14,259 bases of DNA from Promethearchaeota archaeon (GCA_030615145.1 JAUWZT010000064.1:1-14259), one strand, 5' to 3'. Positions 1 through 7,133 are shown, counted from the stretch's first letter. Notes: a model not told the origin generated them from the sequence alone. Numbers and translations are program-made.

Positions 1-150
1 GTTCCCGGTGAGGCTCGCCATAAACTTTTAAATTTTTCGTTGATTTTTCTAATAAGAGCATATCCCGAGATACCGTCGAAATTTTCTATTATAGAAAGTA
101 CTAGGATATCTAACCCTGATAAAGATCCGCTCTGATGACCGCTGAAACGT
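1..150 (+). ncRNA. Candidate structured RNA (left end cut off)
   Basis: No open frame covers this stretch and it is richer in GC than the spacers around it. Nested complementary segments are visible: 55-59 AGAGC with 129-133 GCTCT, 60-65 ATATCC with 104-109 GGATAT, 71-73 with 98-100, and a 6-bp hairpin 83-88 TTTCTA with 92-97 TAGAAA. At the left, GGTGA (7-11) can pair with TCGCC (15-19). Two short pieces, GAGGCTCGCCATAAAC and TGATGACC, resemble the two halves of the crcB fluoride-riboswitch core, and the 129-133 strand ends directly before TGATG. However, the pseudoknot pairing that class needs is not visible. The strand is a guess. This may be the 3' part of an unrecognised RNA, or simply spacer DNA. 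Confidence 0.25.
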
Positions 151-175
151 TTACCAAAAAACATTTATTTTCACC

Positions 176-213
176 AATATATAGAAATCGATATATTCGA
201 TTTCATATATATT
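176..213. repeat. AT-rich inverted repeat
   Basis: GAAATCGA (184-191) and TCGATTTC (197-204) are perfect complements around a 5-base loop. With one bulged A at 205, the arms extend through AATATATA (176-183) and TATATATT (206-213), giving about 16 paired positions. The word GAAATCGA occurs again at 247-254. The palindrome lies downstream of the candidate RNA and just beyond the 3' end of the minus-strand nucleotidase gene, so a role as transcript end, cruciform or protein-binding site is possible. No T-run typical of a terminator follows it closely. Confidence 0.45.
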
Positions 214-272
214 AAATATAAGAAAACACGCCTTAATAAATATATCGGAAATCGAATACATACAAAAAAATG

Positions 273-839
273 TCACAATTCTTTAATTTTTTGATGTACT
301 TCCTTCCAATTATGAACCCTATAAATATTATTCTCACAAATAATGTCCTGATTCCAAGGTTGATTAAATAACAGCAATGTTCTGTTTTTTAACTTTTTAA
401 TTGGTTCTACTAAGTTCGGGTTATCATCAACATAGAGATCATAACTCTGTTTTAATTTAATATCGTAAGGCCGATGGTGTAGTAAAACTAATTCAGAATA
501 TTGAATATTCTCCTTAATATTGTGAAAATCTAACTTTTTTTTTATTGAGGAACGATATTCAGGTATCCGTGCTGAGACTATATCCACATCGTATGTCTCG
601 TTTAATTTTTTCATAATTTCCGGAGCGTTCTCGTCAATAAAAGGAATATTCATAGAATCAGCATATATTTCGTAGAAAATTTTGAAACCAGTATCTTCAT
701 CCATATTCCAATCTTTAAAGAAGTCCCATTTAGTAACATCTTTTTTTTGATGGTTAGTGCCATATCTTTTGTTGAATATTTCGCAATATGTCACAATAAT
801 ATCAAGTAAGACACCATCGATGTCGATCGCGATTTTCAT
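273..839 (-). CDS. HAD-family 5'(3')-deoxyribonucleotidase-like phosphatase
   Basis: This is a 188-residue HAD-superfamily hydrolase resembling the NT5C/YqfW group, which removes phosphate from (deoxy)nucleoside monophosphates or similar small esters. Motif I is IDIDGVLLD near the N-terminus, with nucleophile Asp6 and acid/base Asp8. Motif II is the Ser of IVSAR (about residue 89), and motif IV is the Asp pair of LYVDDNP (138-139). FNQPWN near the C-terminus is typical of the NT5C-like group. I chose the ATG at 839 because motif I then starts at residue 5, as usual, and because a TATA-like box (860-868) would lie inside the coding region if the in-frame TTG at 890 were used. The gene stands alone, divergent from the HAD-IIA gene. 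The family is fairly sure; the substrate is inferred. Confidence 0.8.
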   Translation of the reverse strand: MKIAIDIDGVLLDIIVTYCEIFNKRYGTNHQKKDVTKWDFFKDWNMDEDTGFKIFYEIYADSMNIPFIDENAPEIMKKLNETYDVDIVSARIPEYRSSIKKKLDFHNIKENIQYSELVLLHHRPYDIKLKQSYDLYVDDNPNLVEPIKKLKNRTLLLFNQPWNQDIICENNIYRVHNWKEVHQKIKEL

Positions 840-859
840 AATAAAACAATTGGCGATAA

Positions 860-868
860 TATTATAAA
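860..868 (-). promoter_or_regulatory. TATA-like box of the nucleotidase gene
   Basis: On the minus strand this reads TTTATAATA, centred 25 bp upstream of the ATG at 839. That is the spacing expected of an archaeal TATA box for a transcript that starts at the initiation codon (leaderless). No Shine-Dalgarno sequence is visible before that ATG. Confidence 0.45.
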
Positions 869-1227
869 TATCTTTATGTGATTTGTTCAAAGCAAATTTT
901 AATAAATACTATTTCGTTTAGAAATTTTAAATTTGCTTGAAATTATTCGTTAAGTTTTGTTGAATTTTTGTTGAAACTAGGCGTTAAATTTATAAAGCCA
1001 CATTAATACTATAGTTATGGGATTTGAGTCCCACAAATAATCATATAAACGAAGGTGATGATTTAAAAAAACCTGAATTGATTACAGAAAAATAAAAAAG
1101 TTTATCCTTTCCTCTACTAGGATTAACAACCAACGACTCTTCTTTTTTTTCCCTTCTTATTAATATTTTTTATATATATATGCTAAATTAATTTTTATGT
1201 CTTTTATCGAATTAAAGCGCAATTAAA

Positions 1228-1236
1228 TTTAAAATA
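1228..1236 (+). promoter_or_regulatory. TATA-like box of the HAD-IIA gene
   Basis: TTTAAAATA is centred about 23 bp upstream of the TTG start at 1255, suggesting a leaderless or near-leaderless transcript. It supports the unusual TTG start of that gene. Confidence 0.4.
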
Positions 1237-1254
1237 AAAAGTTGTGAAGTCTAA

Positions 1255-2031
1255 TTGAAGCAAATAAAGGGAATTTTGGCAGACATTGATGGGACTCTCT
1301 ACTTTAAAGGTTCAGCAATTTCTGGAACGATCGAAGCCGTAGAAAAGTTACGAAAAAAAGGCATTAAATTGTTATTTTTTACTAACACCGATAGTAAATC
1401 TCCTAGATCTGTGTTTAACACGTTGAATGAATACGGATTTTCTATTAAGGAGAGAGAGATATTTACGCCGATTATTGCTTTAAAGGAATTCTTAGCGGAA
1501 TGTCCCGATAAGAAAATTTACTTGGTTACAACTGAAGAGGTTAAAGAAGAATTTCAAAAATTTCGTCAAATTAAGAGTTCTGAAGTTCCGGATTTTGTAA
1601 TTATAGGAGACTTTCACGATAATTGGGACGTTAACAGACTTAATATAGCTTTTAAATATGTTATAAAGCATAAAGCTAAATTACTTGGAACGCAAGGAAA
1701 TAAATATTACCTCGATCGTAATGGAGAACCCGTAATAGATACGGGGTCTTTTGTGTGGATGATTGCCAACGCAGCAAATGTAACTCCAAAAATATTTGGA
1801 AAGCCTTCAAAAGAATATTTCGTACAGGCTTTAAAGAGGCTTAACTTGTTAGCTAAGAACACTGTTGTAATAGGAGATGATATTGAATCAGATATTGAAG
1901 GTGCTCTTAATGCCAATATTAGAGGAATTCTTGTAAAAACGGGAAAAGGACAATTCTTTAATCCCTTAGAATCAGATATACATCCAAATATGGTTATTAA
2001 CTCGTTTAGTTCCATACTTGAACTGCTATAA
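1255..2031 (+). CDS. HAD-IIA (NagD/LHPP-like) phosphatase
   Basis: This is a 258-residue HAD phosphatase of subfamily IIA with a C2-type cap, closest in pattern to the LHPP-like branch (phospholysine/phosphohistidine/pyrophosphate phosphatase) and to NagD. Motif I is ADIDGTLYF (Asp10, Asp12), motif II FFTNTDSKSP (Thr43), the motif III Lys lies in FGKPSKEYF (Lys183), and motif IV is IGDDIESD (Asp208/209/213). The cap lies between residues of about 75 and 175. The full family length is present. The frame is closed by a TAA immediately before the TTG at 1255, so TTG is the earliest possible start, and it places motif I correctly. It is the only complete plus-strand gene. Its 3' end faces the 66-residue gene across 16 bp. 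The substrate cannot be read from the sequence. Confidence 0.85.
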   Translation: MKQIKGILADIDGTLYFKGSAISGTIEAVEKLRKKGIKLLFFTNTDSKSPRSVFNTLNEYGFSIKEREIFTPIIALKEFLAECPDKKIYLVTTEEVKEEFQKFRQIKSSEVPDFVIIGDFHDNWDVNRLNIAFKYVIKHKAKLLGTQGNKYYLDRNGEPVIDTGSFVWMIANAANVTPKIFGKPSKEYFVQALKRLNLLAKNTVVIGDDIESDIEGALNANIRGILVKTGKGQFFNPLESDIHPNMVINSFSSILELL

Positions 2032-2047
2032 GTTAGTTATTTAGGTC

Positions 2048-2248
2048 TTATATTGACATAGGTGAAGAATTAGCTATTCCATTAATTTTGAAAACTTGAT
2101 ATTGATCCTTTATCTCATCAATATCTACGGTAATGAGCGTGTGAAGATGATGTTTTCTTTCAAAGAGCTCAATTTTATTTTGATTTTGGGGATTATTTGC
2201 ATGAATTACTACATATTCCTTACATTTAATACATGCTCGAGCTCTCAT
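2048..2248 (-). CDS. Small CxxC (zinc-ribbon-like) hypothetical protein
   Basis: This 66-residue protein begins MRARACIKC and has a basic N-terminus, one CxxC pair (residues 6 and 9), a VVIHANNP segment, a His-rich stretch (KHHLHT) and an acidic C-terminal half. One CxxC plus histidines could bind a metal, but the full ligand set is not certain. It has a good start: ATG at 2248, with GAGGAA five bases upstream and a TATA-like box farther up. It is convergent with the HAD-IIA gene, only 16 bp between stop codons. It looks like a real conserved archaeal mini-protein rather than a shadow; the overlapping plus-strand frame is hydrophobic and compositionally poor. The function is unknown. Confidence 0.65.
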   Translation of the reverse strand: MRARACIKCKEYVVIHANNPQNQNKIELFERKHHLHTLITVDIDEIKDQYQVFKINGIANSSPMSI

Positions 2249-2253
2249 AATAC

Positions 2254-2259
2254 TTCCTC
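2254..2259 (-). promoter_or_regulatory. Ribosome binding site of the CxxC mini-protein gene
   Basis: GAGGAA on the minus strand ends five bases before the ATG at 2248. It fixes the start and is one of the main reasons for calling this short frame a gene. Confidence 0.6.
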
Positions 2260-2283
2260 GACGATCTATATTAACTCAATAAT

Positions 2284-2292
2284 TATTATAAA
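2284..2292 (-). promoter_or_regulatory. TATA-like box of the CxxC mini-protein gene
   Basis: TTTATAATA on the minus strand is identical to the box before the nucleotidase gene. It is centred about 40 bp upstream of the ATG, which would leave a short leader just long enough to carry the GAGGAA ribosome site. Confidence 0.4.
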
Positions 2293-2377
2293 TCAAATGT
2301 ATAAGAAATTATCGTTTATTTTTTTGAAATGTTCGTGTTGATCGAACAAAATATTAAAAGAGGTAATTTCTATACTA

Positions 2378-2395
2378 TAGACTAGATAGACTAGA
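2378..2395. repeat. Tandem 9-bp duplication
   Basis: TAGACTAGA occurs twice head to tail in the spacer between purL and the mini-protein gene. It may be a replication-slippage product; no function is suggested by its position. Confidence 0.5.
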
Positions 2396-2460
2396 CTCAA
2401 TTTTATTTTTTACAATTTCTTCTTTAAAATCGCAAGTTTCTTTCAAGCAGATCGTCCACA

Positions 2461-4707
2461 CTAAATATCCATAAGGTTTGGTATCGTTGAGTCGTACAAA
2501 TCCTTCATCTTATCGATATCTAGTTTAATATCTTGAGATTTTAAACCTTTTACGTTGATTTCAGGTTTATTGATTAAAACACCTAATTTTTTAACGATAA
2601 CTTTAAATTTTTCAGCTAGAATCATAATTTCCTCAAAATTTTTTGGATCAGTTTCTATGATAAATCTCCCTACAGATTCGCTAAATAAAAGCTTATCGTC
2701 TCTTAAATTCTTGTTGTTGTAACTATTTAAGTCTAAATCTGCTCCAAGTTTATTTTTAAAACACATTTCGGCAACTGAGATTATAAATCCTCCCTTGTTT
2801 ATGTCGTGATTGGCTTTAATCATTTTTTTTTCAAACAATTCAAAAATAAAATCCCATCTTGCCTTGATTTTTTTCTCATCTACTTTAGGTGGAATCCCCC
2901 CTTCAATATCATATATAACTGAATGATATTCTGATCCGCCTAGTTCATTTTCGGTTTCACCAATAATAAGAATGTCATTACCTACATTTTTAAACGGTAA
3001 AGTAATTATATTTTCAACACCATCAATAATACCAACAATCATAATTACAGGTGCAGGCTTAATTGCCGTTTTATTGACCTCATCTTCGTTATAAAATGAA
3101 ACATTTCCACCCACCACAGGGATTCTTAATTCTTTGCAAAAATCAGCCATACCTTTAACAGATTCTGCAAAATACCAAAATGATTCTGGTACTTCAGGGT
3201 TCCCAAAGTTGCAACAATTTACCATAGCTTTAGGTCTTGCACCATTTGCTATTACATTCCCACAAACCTCTACAAGACCTCCTTTAGCCCCTTCGTATGG
3301 ATCTAGGAAACAATGCTTTGAATTCGTTCCAACGCTCGACGCTAAAAATTTGTTAGTTCCGATTATTCTAAGCACTCCCGAGTCACCAGTTCCACATTTT
3401 ACGACTGATCTAACTCCTACCTCGTGATCGTATTGTCTATAAACCCATTCCTTACTGCAAATATTTTCAGAAGCTATTAATTTGTAAATTATTTCTTCAA
3501 GATTAGAAGAAGGTTCGGGTGTTTTTTGGGATATTAGATCATCAAGAATTCCAGGTCTTTTTTCTTCGCGCTCTATTATTGGAGACTCTGAAAGAGCTAT
3601 TGAAGGCAAACTAACTACTAAATTATCGTCATCATATATCTTTAAAACCTTAGAATCGTCTGTTCTGCCTATTACTGCATGAGCCATTTCAAACTTTCGA
3701 AAGATTTCTAAGATTTTTTCTAAACCTTCTGGTTTTACTATAAATGCCATCCTTTCTTGGGATTCTGAAAGCATTATTTCGTAGGAATTCATACCCGGTT
3801 CACGCGTAAATATTTTACGCATCTCTATCTTAGCTCCAGTTCCACCGTCTCCTGTTAACTCGCTTAACGCACAGGATATCCCTCCTCCGCCAAGATCTTT
3901 TAATCCCCTTACATAACCTGTTTTTATAGCTTCTATAGTTGCTTCAATTATCATTTTTTTCGTAAACGGGTCTCCTATTTGAACCGCAGGTCTATCTGCT
4001 TCAGACATGTCTGTTAATGTCCTTGAGGCAAATGTCACTCCATGAATGCCATCCCTCCCAGTTGAGCCTCCCATAAGGATAATATAATCCCCTGGGTTAT
4101 ACGCTCTACTCGGTGCGTGTTTAAAATCCTCTACGCTCCCTAATCCGATGCATGCAACATTTACTAAACAATTTCCTTCAAAACTTCTATCAAATTCTAC
4201 CTCACCTCCAATGGTGGGGATCCCGGTACAATTTCCATAGTCAGCAATTCCCTTTACCACATATTTAAAAAGCCATTGAGAATGAGGATTATTTTTTAGA
4301 GTACCAAATCTTAGTGGGTCTAATAACGCAATTGGTCGTACTCCCATACATAGAACGTCCCTAATAATTCCACCTATGCCCGTTGCAGCACCATGATAAG
4401 GTTCTATCGCTGAAGGGTGGTTATGAGATTCAATTCGAAATGCTAACGCATAACCATCTCCTATGTCAATAACCCCTGCATCTTGCCCAGGTCCAGCTAA
4501 TACATAATCATAATTTTTTTCAGCATCTTCAAAAAGTTTTAATTTAGGACGAGATGATTTATAGGAGCAATGTTCGCTCCACATGACATCAAACATGCCC
4601 AATTCAGTGATAGATGGGTCTCTTTCAAGCGTATCTTTTATCCACTTAACCTCTGGCTCTGTTAAATCGACTTTTAATTCGTCTCCATTAACTTTCACTT
4701 TTGGCAT
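2461..4707 (-). CDS. purL: Phosphoribosylformylglycinamidine synthase subunit PurL
   Basis: PurL is the synthetase subunit of FGAM synthase. It uses ATP and ammonia delivered by PurQ to convert FGAR to FGAM in the fourth step of de novo IMP synthesis. The 748 residues match the small-type PurL (about 730-750). The catalytic His lies in MWSEHCSYKSS (His46), ESHNHPS is at 93-99, and the glycine-rich GIGGIIRDV at about 111-118. The AIR-synthetase-like N and C domains repeat, with GDSGVLRI and GGNVSFYNE in the second half and NHDINKGG near residue 640. The ATG at 4707 has GGAGG eight bases upstream, encoded within the last codons of purQ, so the two genes are translationally coupled. It is the last gene of the pur group; it stops with TAG at 2461. 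Confidence 0.97.
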   Translation of the reverse strand: MPKVKVNGDELKVDLTEPEVKWIKDTLERDPSITELGMFDVMWSEHCSYKSSRPKLKLFEDAEKNYDYVLAGPGQDAGVIDIGDGYALAFRIESHNHPSAIEPYHGAATGIGGIIRDVLCMGVRPIALLDPLRFGTLKNNPHSQWLFKYVVKGIADYGNCTGIPTIGGEVEFDRSFEGNCLVNVACIGLGSVEDFKHAPSRAYNPGDYIILMGGSTGRDGIHGVTFASRTLTDMSEADRPAVQIGDPFTKKMIIEATIEAIKTGYVRGLKDLGGGGISCALSELTGDGGTGAKIEMRKIFTREPGMNSYEIMLSESQERMAFIVKPEGLEKILEIFRKFEMAHAVIGRTDDSKVLKIYDDDNLVVSLPSIALSESPIIEREEKRPGILDDLISQKTPEPSSNLEEIIYKLIASENICSKEWVYRQYDHEVGVRSVVKCGTGDSGVLRIIGTNKFLASSVGTNSKHCFLDPYEGAKGGLVEVCGNVIANGARPKAMVNCCNFGNPEVPESFWYFAESVKGMADFCKELRIPVVGGNVSFYNEDEVNKTAIKPAPVIMIVGIIDGVENIITLPFKNVGNDILIIGETENELGGSEYHSVIYDIEGGIPPKVDEKKIKARWDFIFELFEKKMIKANHDINKGGFIISVAEMCFKNKLGADLDLNSYNNKNLRDDKLLFSESVGRFIIETDPKNFEEIMILAEKFKVIVKKLGVLINKPEINVKGLKSQDIKLDIDKMKDLYDSTIPNLMDI

Positions 4708-4709
4708 TA

Positions 4710-5417
4710 TTAGGACCTCCTTTTAATAAATTCTATCATCGAATCAAAAAACAACTTACCATGTGTCGTACCTTTAGGGGTTAATATTGCTTCTGATGCT
4801 CGTTCTGGATGCGGCATTAATCCCATACAATTTCGTTCTAAATTACAAATTCCTGCGATATTTTCCATAGATCCATTAGGATTTGCATTTTGATTATATT
4901 TACCATTTTCATCTGAATATTTAAATACTATTTGATCGTTTTCTTCCAATTCCTTTAAGTTGTCAGCAAAATATCTTCCTTCTCCATGAGCGATAGGGAG
5001 AGCAAGTACATCACCGTTTTTCATTTTGTGTGTAAAGGGTGTTTTGTTATTTTCTACTCTTAAATTTATCCATTTACAAACGAATTTCAAAGAGTCATTT
5101 TGTAAGAGAGCGCCAGGAAGAAATTCAGCTTCGATTAAGATTTGGAAACCGTTACATATGCCAAGAATGGGTCTACCATCTTTCAGCATGATGCGAGCTT
5201 CGTCTAACGCGGGGCTATGGGCTGCAATAATGCCCGCTCTTAAATAATCTCCAAATGTGAAACCTCCTGGAAGAATAACACCATCAAACTCGGCTTCTTT
5301 AAAGTGATTGTGCCAAACTAAACTAGTATCGATGCCTACAACATTTCTTAAGACATGGATTGCATCTAAATCGCAATTAGCTCCCGGGAACTGAACAACA
5401 GCAATCTTAATAGTCAT
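4710..5417 (-). CDS. purQ: Phosphoribosylformylglycinamidine synthase subunit PurQ (glutaminase)
   Basis: PurQ is the class I glutamine amidotransferase subunit of FGAM synthase; it releases ammonia from glutamine and passes it to PurL. The 235 residues are the usual size. The N-terminus VVQFPGANCD and the oxyanion region LPGGFTFGDYLRAG are clear. The nucleophile is Cys88 in GICNGFQ, with the His203/Glu205 pair in MPHPERA. The ATG at 5417 overlaps the TGA of purS by four bases (ATGA), and its stop lies two bases before the purL ATG, so the three subunits are made as one translationally coupled unit. Nothing is missing or odd. Confidence 0.97.
   Translation of the reverse strand: MTIKIAVVQFPGANCDLDAIHVLRNVVGIDTSLVWHNHFKEAEFDGVILPGGFTFGDYLRAGIIAAHSPALDEARIMLKDGRPILGICNGFQILIEAEFLPGALLQNDSLKFVCKWINLRVENNKTPFTHKMKNGDVLALPIAHGEGRYFADNLKELEENDQIVFKYSDENGKYNQNANPNGSMENIAGICNLERNCMGLMPHPERASEAILTPKGTTHGKLFFDSMIEFIKRRS
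4716..4720 (-). promoter_or_regulatory. Shine-Dalgarno site of purL inside purQ
   Basis: GGAGG on the minus strand sits eight bases before the purL ATG and is part of the last Arg-Arg-Ser codons of purQ. It shows that this genome uses Shine-Dalgarno initiation for downstream genes in an operon. Confidence 0.75.
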
Positions 5418-5683
5418 AATTTCTTCACATTTATGATGTTTAAGTTCTGTGTGACTGGATTAAATATTCTTAAATCGTTACACATGTTTGTAATTATTTC
5501 CTTGGCATCTTCTTTATTGTTCGCCTTTAGAATGATTCTTAAATATTGACCCGAACGAACTTTGGATATTAGATCGTATCCTTTTTTTGCGAGCAAATCT
5601 CTTTTTATGGTTTCAGCTACAGGATCGCGAGCAGCAGGCTTGTTCTCCAACGAGATTTCTATTTCAAATTCTGATTGATTCAT
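5414..5683 (-). CDS. purS: Phosphoribosylformylglycinamidine synthase subunit PurS
   Basis: PurS is the small subunit that bridges PurQ and PurL in the FGAM synthase complex of archaea and Gram-positive bacteria. The 89 residues are the normal length. The recognisable parts are the N-terminal beta strand FEIEISLENKPAARDPVAETI, the GYDLISKVRSGQYLRI centre and the C-terminal NPVTQNLNI. The ATG at 5683 has no Shine-Dalgarno sequence, but a TATA-like box lies 27 bp upstream, so it is probably the first gene of the purSQL transcript. Its TGA overlaps the purQ ATG. Confidence 0.93.
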   Translation of the reverse strand: MNQSEFEIEISLENKPAARDPVAETIKRDLLAKKGYDLISKVRSGQYLRIILKANNKEDAKEIITNMCNDLRIFNPVTQNLNIINVKKL

Positions 5684-5705
5684 TTATGAAAAAAAGGTGA
5701 GTAAT

Positions 5706-5714
5706 AATTTTAAT
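5706..5714 (-). promoter_or_regulatory. TATA-like box of purSQL
   Basis: TATTAAAAT on the minus strand is centred about 27 bp upstream of the purS ATG. Together with the missing Shine-Dalgarno sequence, it suggests a leaderless start of the purSQL transcript, separate from purC. Confidence 0.35.
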
Positions 5715-5816
5715 AGTTCTTATTAATTAATAAATAATATTCTTCAATAAAATGCGACAAAAATGATTTATTTTTTACCTATTAAAATTTTAAGACTTTA
5801 AATTGAATCTAATCTA

Positions 5817-6017
5817 TTATACTTGCGTAAAGCTAACAAAAACCAAGAGTAATAGCGCAAAAAGATTGAATAGAAAACTGTATTTACCGAGTTTTGGCAG
5901 CTTTTTGTCCGTAACTCTGTTTTCATTTCTTTTTGTGGAAGTTAAATCGATAATCAGCACAACAAAGCTAGCCATAAACAATGCAAATGTTCCAATCAAT
6001 AAAATAAAAATAAACAT
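5817..6017 (-). CDS. Putative two-helix membrane mini-protein
   Basis: This 66-residue frame has a hydrophobic segment at residues 2-24, a charged polar loop (about 25-46, rich in Lys, Arg and Asn) and a second hydrophobic segment at 47-64, as expected of a small membrane hairpin protein. It uses an ATG at 6017 with a TATA-like box 28 bp upstream and no Shine-Dalgarno sequence, as for other first genes here. It sits between purC and purS in the same direction. A plus-strand frame overlaps it, but that one has no such layout. No family is recognised. The call rests on membrane topology, start and promoter, so it is tentative; AT-rich spacer DNA can give hydrophobic frames by chance. Confidence 0.45.
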   Translation of the reverse strand: MFIFILLIGTFALFMASFVVLIIDLTSTKRNENRVTDKKLPKLGKYSFLFNLFALLLLVFVSFTQV

Positions 6018-6040
6018 GATAAAAAAATTACTATTAAATC

Positions 6041-6049
6041 TTATTTAAA
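6041..6049 (-). promoter_or_regulatory. TATA-like box of the membrane mini-protein
   Basis: TTTAAATAA on the minus strand, about 28 bp upstream of the ATG at 6017. It is the spacing seen before other genes in this window. It would also read on into purSQL if there is no stop signal between them. Confidence 0.3.
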
Positions 6050-6063
6050 TCTTTTCCTAAGAG

Positions 6064-7041
6064 CTATAAATAATTTGCTTTCTTCAAATTGTTAACAATT
6101 CTCTCCATTACATCGATAACTTCAGCTTTAAATTCTATCCCTGTAATCTTTTGATAGCTTTTCATGTATCTTTTTGCCAGTTCAATTTTAATTTCTGAGG
6201 AAATTGGAGGTATATCTTGATCTGGCTTAATATTTGGGAATATATTGGGGTAAGTCTCCATCAACCAACCCCGAAATATCTCTTTATCTAAAATTTCAGG
6301 TTCTTCGTCGTTTTCAAATTTTTCCTCGTAACTCTCTAACATCCAAAATCTTGAAGAATCTTGAGTGTGTATTTCGTCGATTAATATTAATTCTCCATCT
6401 TTCAAGCCAAATTCGTATTTAGTATCTACTAATATAAGTCCGTTTTTGTTACAGTAACTTTGGCCAAATTTGAACAATTTAACAGCAGCTTCTTCCATTT
6501 GTAAATATATGTCTTTATCAACTCTCTTATCTTTTAAGATTGTATCTCTTGAGATATATATATCATGACCACTCTCCGCTTTAGTAGAAGGAGTTAATAT
6601 AATATCGTCTAACTTTTGATTTTTTTTTAAACCGCTCTGTAAAACAATTCCAGAAGTTGTTTCTCCTTTAGTATAACTACGCCACGCGGTTCCAGTTATA
6701 TAAGCTCTTACAATCATTTCCACTGGAATCATTTCACACTGATGAACAACGGCAACGTTAGGATCTGGAATGGCTATAATGTGATTTTTCACTAAATTTT
6801 TAGTTTTTTCAAACCAAAAAGACGAGATTTGATTTAGTATCTGCCCTTTAAATGGAATTGTAGTAATTACGCGATCAAAAGCAGATAAACGATCTGTAGC
6901 AATGATAATTCTAGTATCGCCTTTTATGTAATTATCTCGCACTTTTCCCTTATACAATTCCCCTAAAGATGAAAAATTAGTCCCATCTAAGGTTTTATCG
7001 AATTGACTTTTAATTGTATAATCTATTTTGTCAGTTACCAT
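6064..7041 (-). CDS. purC: Phosphoribosylaminoimidazole-succinocarboxamide synthase
   Basis: SAICAR synthetase joins CAIR and aspartate with ATP hydrolysis in de novo purine synthesis. The 325 residues fit the longer (yeast-like, about 300 residues) form of the enzyme. Key segments are KGKVRDNY (31-38, nucleotide-binding strand), TDRLSAFDRV (49-58), PSTKAESGHD (151-160), VDTKYEFG (205-212) and the catalytic DEIHTQDSSRFW (222-233). The ATG at 7041 has no Shine-Dalgarno sequence; a TATA-like box within an inverted repeat lies about 37 bp upstream. It precedes the membrane mini-protein and purSQL in the same direction, so purine genes are grouped but not fused into one tight operon. Confidence 0.96.
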   Translation of the reverse strand: MVTDKIDYTIKSQFDKTLDGTNFSSLGELYKGKVRDNYIKGDTRIIIATDRLSAFDRVITTIPFKGQILNQISSFWFEKTKNLVKNHIIAIPDPNVAVVHQCEMIPVEMIVRAYITGTAWRSYTKGETTSGIVLQSGLKKNQKLDDIILTPSTKAESGHDIYISRDTILKDKRVDKDIYLQMEEAAVKLFKFGQSYCNKNGLILVDTKYEFGLKDGELILIDEIHTQDSSRFWMLESYEEKFENDEEPEILDKEIFRGWLMETYPNIFPNIKPDQDIPPISSEIKIELAKRYMKSYQKITGIEFKAEVIDVMERIVNNLKKANYL

Positions 7042-7067
7042 GTTTATAATTAAGATGAAGAAGCATA

Positions 7068-7088
7068 AAAACCCTTATAATAGGTTTT
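7068..7088 (-). promoter_or_regulatory. Possible operator around the purC TATA box
   Basis: AAAACC (7068-7073) and GGTTTT (7083-7088) are an inverted repeat that frames CTTATAATA (7074-7082); on the minus strand this core reads TATTATAAG, centred about 37 bp upstream of the purC ATG. A regulator bound to such a symmetric site would block the TATA box. The operator role is an inference from position and symmetry only. Confidence 0.3.
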
Positions 7089-7133
7089 ATATTGAAATTA
7101 TTAACACAAAAATAATTAAGAAGAATAAAACAT

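Larger units (their letters stand above)
840..1254. other. Divergent intergenic spacer
   Basis: This spacer of about 415 bp separates two divergent HAD-family genes. It holds the TATA-like boxes of both. It also contains a short hairpin, TGGGA (1018-1022) with TCCCA (1029-1033), and a pyrimidine-rich run (1138-1158) followed by an AT alternation near 1170-1180. A 24-codon open frame around 1025-1096 begins only with TTG and lacks a convincing ribosome site, so I did not call it. No tRNA or other RNA gene was recognised. Confidence 0.6.

Noticed and set aside
131..150. Hammerhead ribozyme core or C/D-box sRNA (CTGATGA followed by CTGA and GAAAC)
   Set aside because: Only five bases lie between CTGATGA and GAAA, so no stem II can form, and no strand pairs for stem III. 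For a C/D sRNA the boxes are in the wrong order and only three bases apart.
840..890. Upstream extension of the nucleotidase gene to a TTG at 890
   Set aside because: It would add 17 residues before HAD motif I and place a good TATA-like box (860-868) inside the gene; the ATG at 839 fits both the family and the promoter spacing.
1025..1096. 24-codon frame in the divergent spacer
   Set aside because: It starts only with TTG, lies within a hairpin at its 5' end, and has no ribosome site or recognisable similarity.
2096..2341. Plus-strand 81-codon frame
   Set aside because: It is antisense to the CxxC mini-protein, has a low-complexity hydrophobic sequence, and lacks a ribosome site.
2331..2347. 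GTTCG/CGAAC hairpin as a purL terminator
   Set aside because: It has a short stem and is followed by an A-rich rather than T-rich stretch on the minus strand; archaeal terminators are usually T-runs.
5803..6048. Plus-strand 81-codon frame opposite the membrane mini-protein
   Set aside because: No organised topology, no promoter-like box at a sensible distance and no family resemblance; it is probably the shadow of the minus-strand frame.
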